A DNA stretch of 64,000 nucleotides from Whitmania pigra (Eukaryota > Annelida > Clitellata > Hirudinida > Haemopidae): NCBI GenBank assembly GCA_021613335.1, contig JAJTWR010000269.1, positions 2,403,501 to 2,467,500 of the forward strand, given 5' to 3'. Position 1 is the first letter of the stretch. Every line of letters begins with the position of its first letter. Shown here piece by piece: positions 63,913 to 64,000 of the stretch. The position numbers and the translations under genes are program-made. The notes under the pieces were generated by a model. The model saw only the letters and a program-made list of their open reading frames with translations, did no database searches and was not told the origin of the DNA.

Positions 63913-64000
63913 CTGTAAAATAATTTCATGATTCAATTATTTATATTATTAATACTATCTTATTATAATGCATTATTAATGGAAGATTATCAGCAATTTA

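Overview
This is AT-rich nuclear DNA from an invertebrate animal. The coding genes are interrupted by GT-AG introns, and the recognisable products are metazoan: a giant sacsin, a CCN-family matricellular protein, TRAPPC12, UTP14 and hemicentin-like secreted proteins. Non-LTR retrotransposon pieces, hAT transposons, MITEs and long trinucleotide microsatellites fill the introns and spacers. I cannot name the species; nothing in the sequence separates a cnidarian, sponge, tunicate or other invertebrate with confidence. Exons were joined by hand, requiring GT-AG borders, matching phase and family similarity. Several first exons remain unresolved.

Layout. 0.1-11.3 kb, minus strand: two head-to-tail paralogues (4148-133 and 11267-5554). 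Each encodes a secreted protein built from the region that follows the VWA domain in hemicentins, but with no VWA domain. The upstream copy ends in a GPI-anchor-like tail. The downstream copy appears to end in N-glycosylatable 12-residue repeats. A hAT element nested inside another hAT element lies in an intron of the upstream copy (6739-7825). 12.5-14.0 kb: a decayed partial copy of sacsin. 14.7-17.9 kb: mobile-element wreckage (a transposon-type tail, a 5'-truncated LINE with an intact 402-codon frame, a Ulp1-protease fragment and a SINE-like block). 18.1-36.5 kb, minus: a nearly complete sacsin gene of about 4,260 residues with one 10.5-kb exon. 39.0-41.7 kb, plus: UTP14. 41.9-45.4 kb, minus: a CCN-family gene with IGFBP, VWC, TSP1 and CT modules each on its own exon, convergent with UTP14. 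45.4-57.0 kb: gene-poor, with many tandem repeats and one hAT BED-finger fragment. 57.1-62.3 kb, plus: TRAPPC12, with a 30-bp minisatellite abutting one of its splice acceptors. 62.7-63.9 kb, minus: the 3' part of an unrecognised cysteine-rich single-pass membrane protein that runs off the window.

The genes do not form one pathway. Sacsin (chaperone-like), UTP14 (ribosome biogenesis) and TRAPPC12 (membrane traffic) are housekeeping proteins. The hemicentin-like pair, the CCN protein and the terminal membrane protein act at the cell surface or in the matrix. The most notable points are the VWA-less hemicentin-like pair, the nested hAT insertion with two perfect 8-bp target duplications, the mosaic identity between the sacsin pseudogene and its parent, and the TRAPPC12 minisatellite whose every unit repeats the splice-acceptor sequence.
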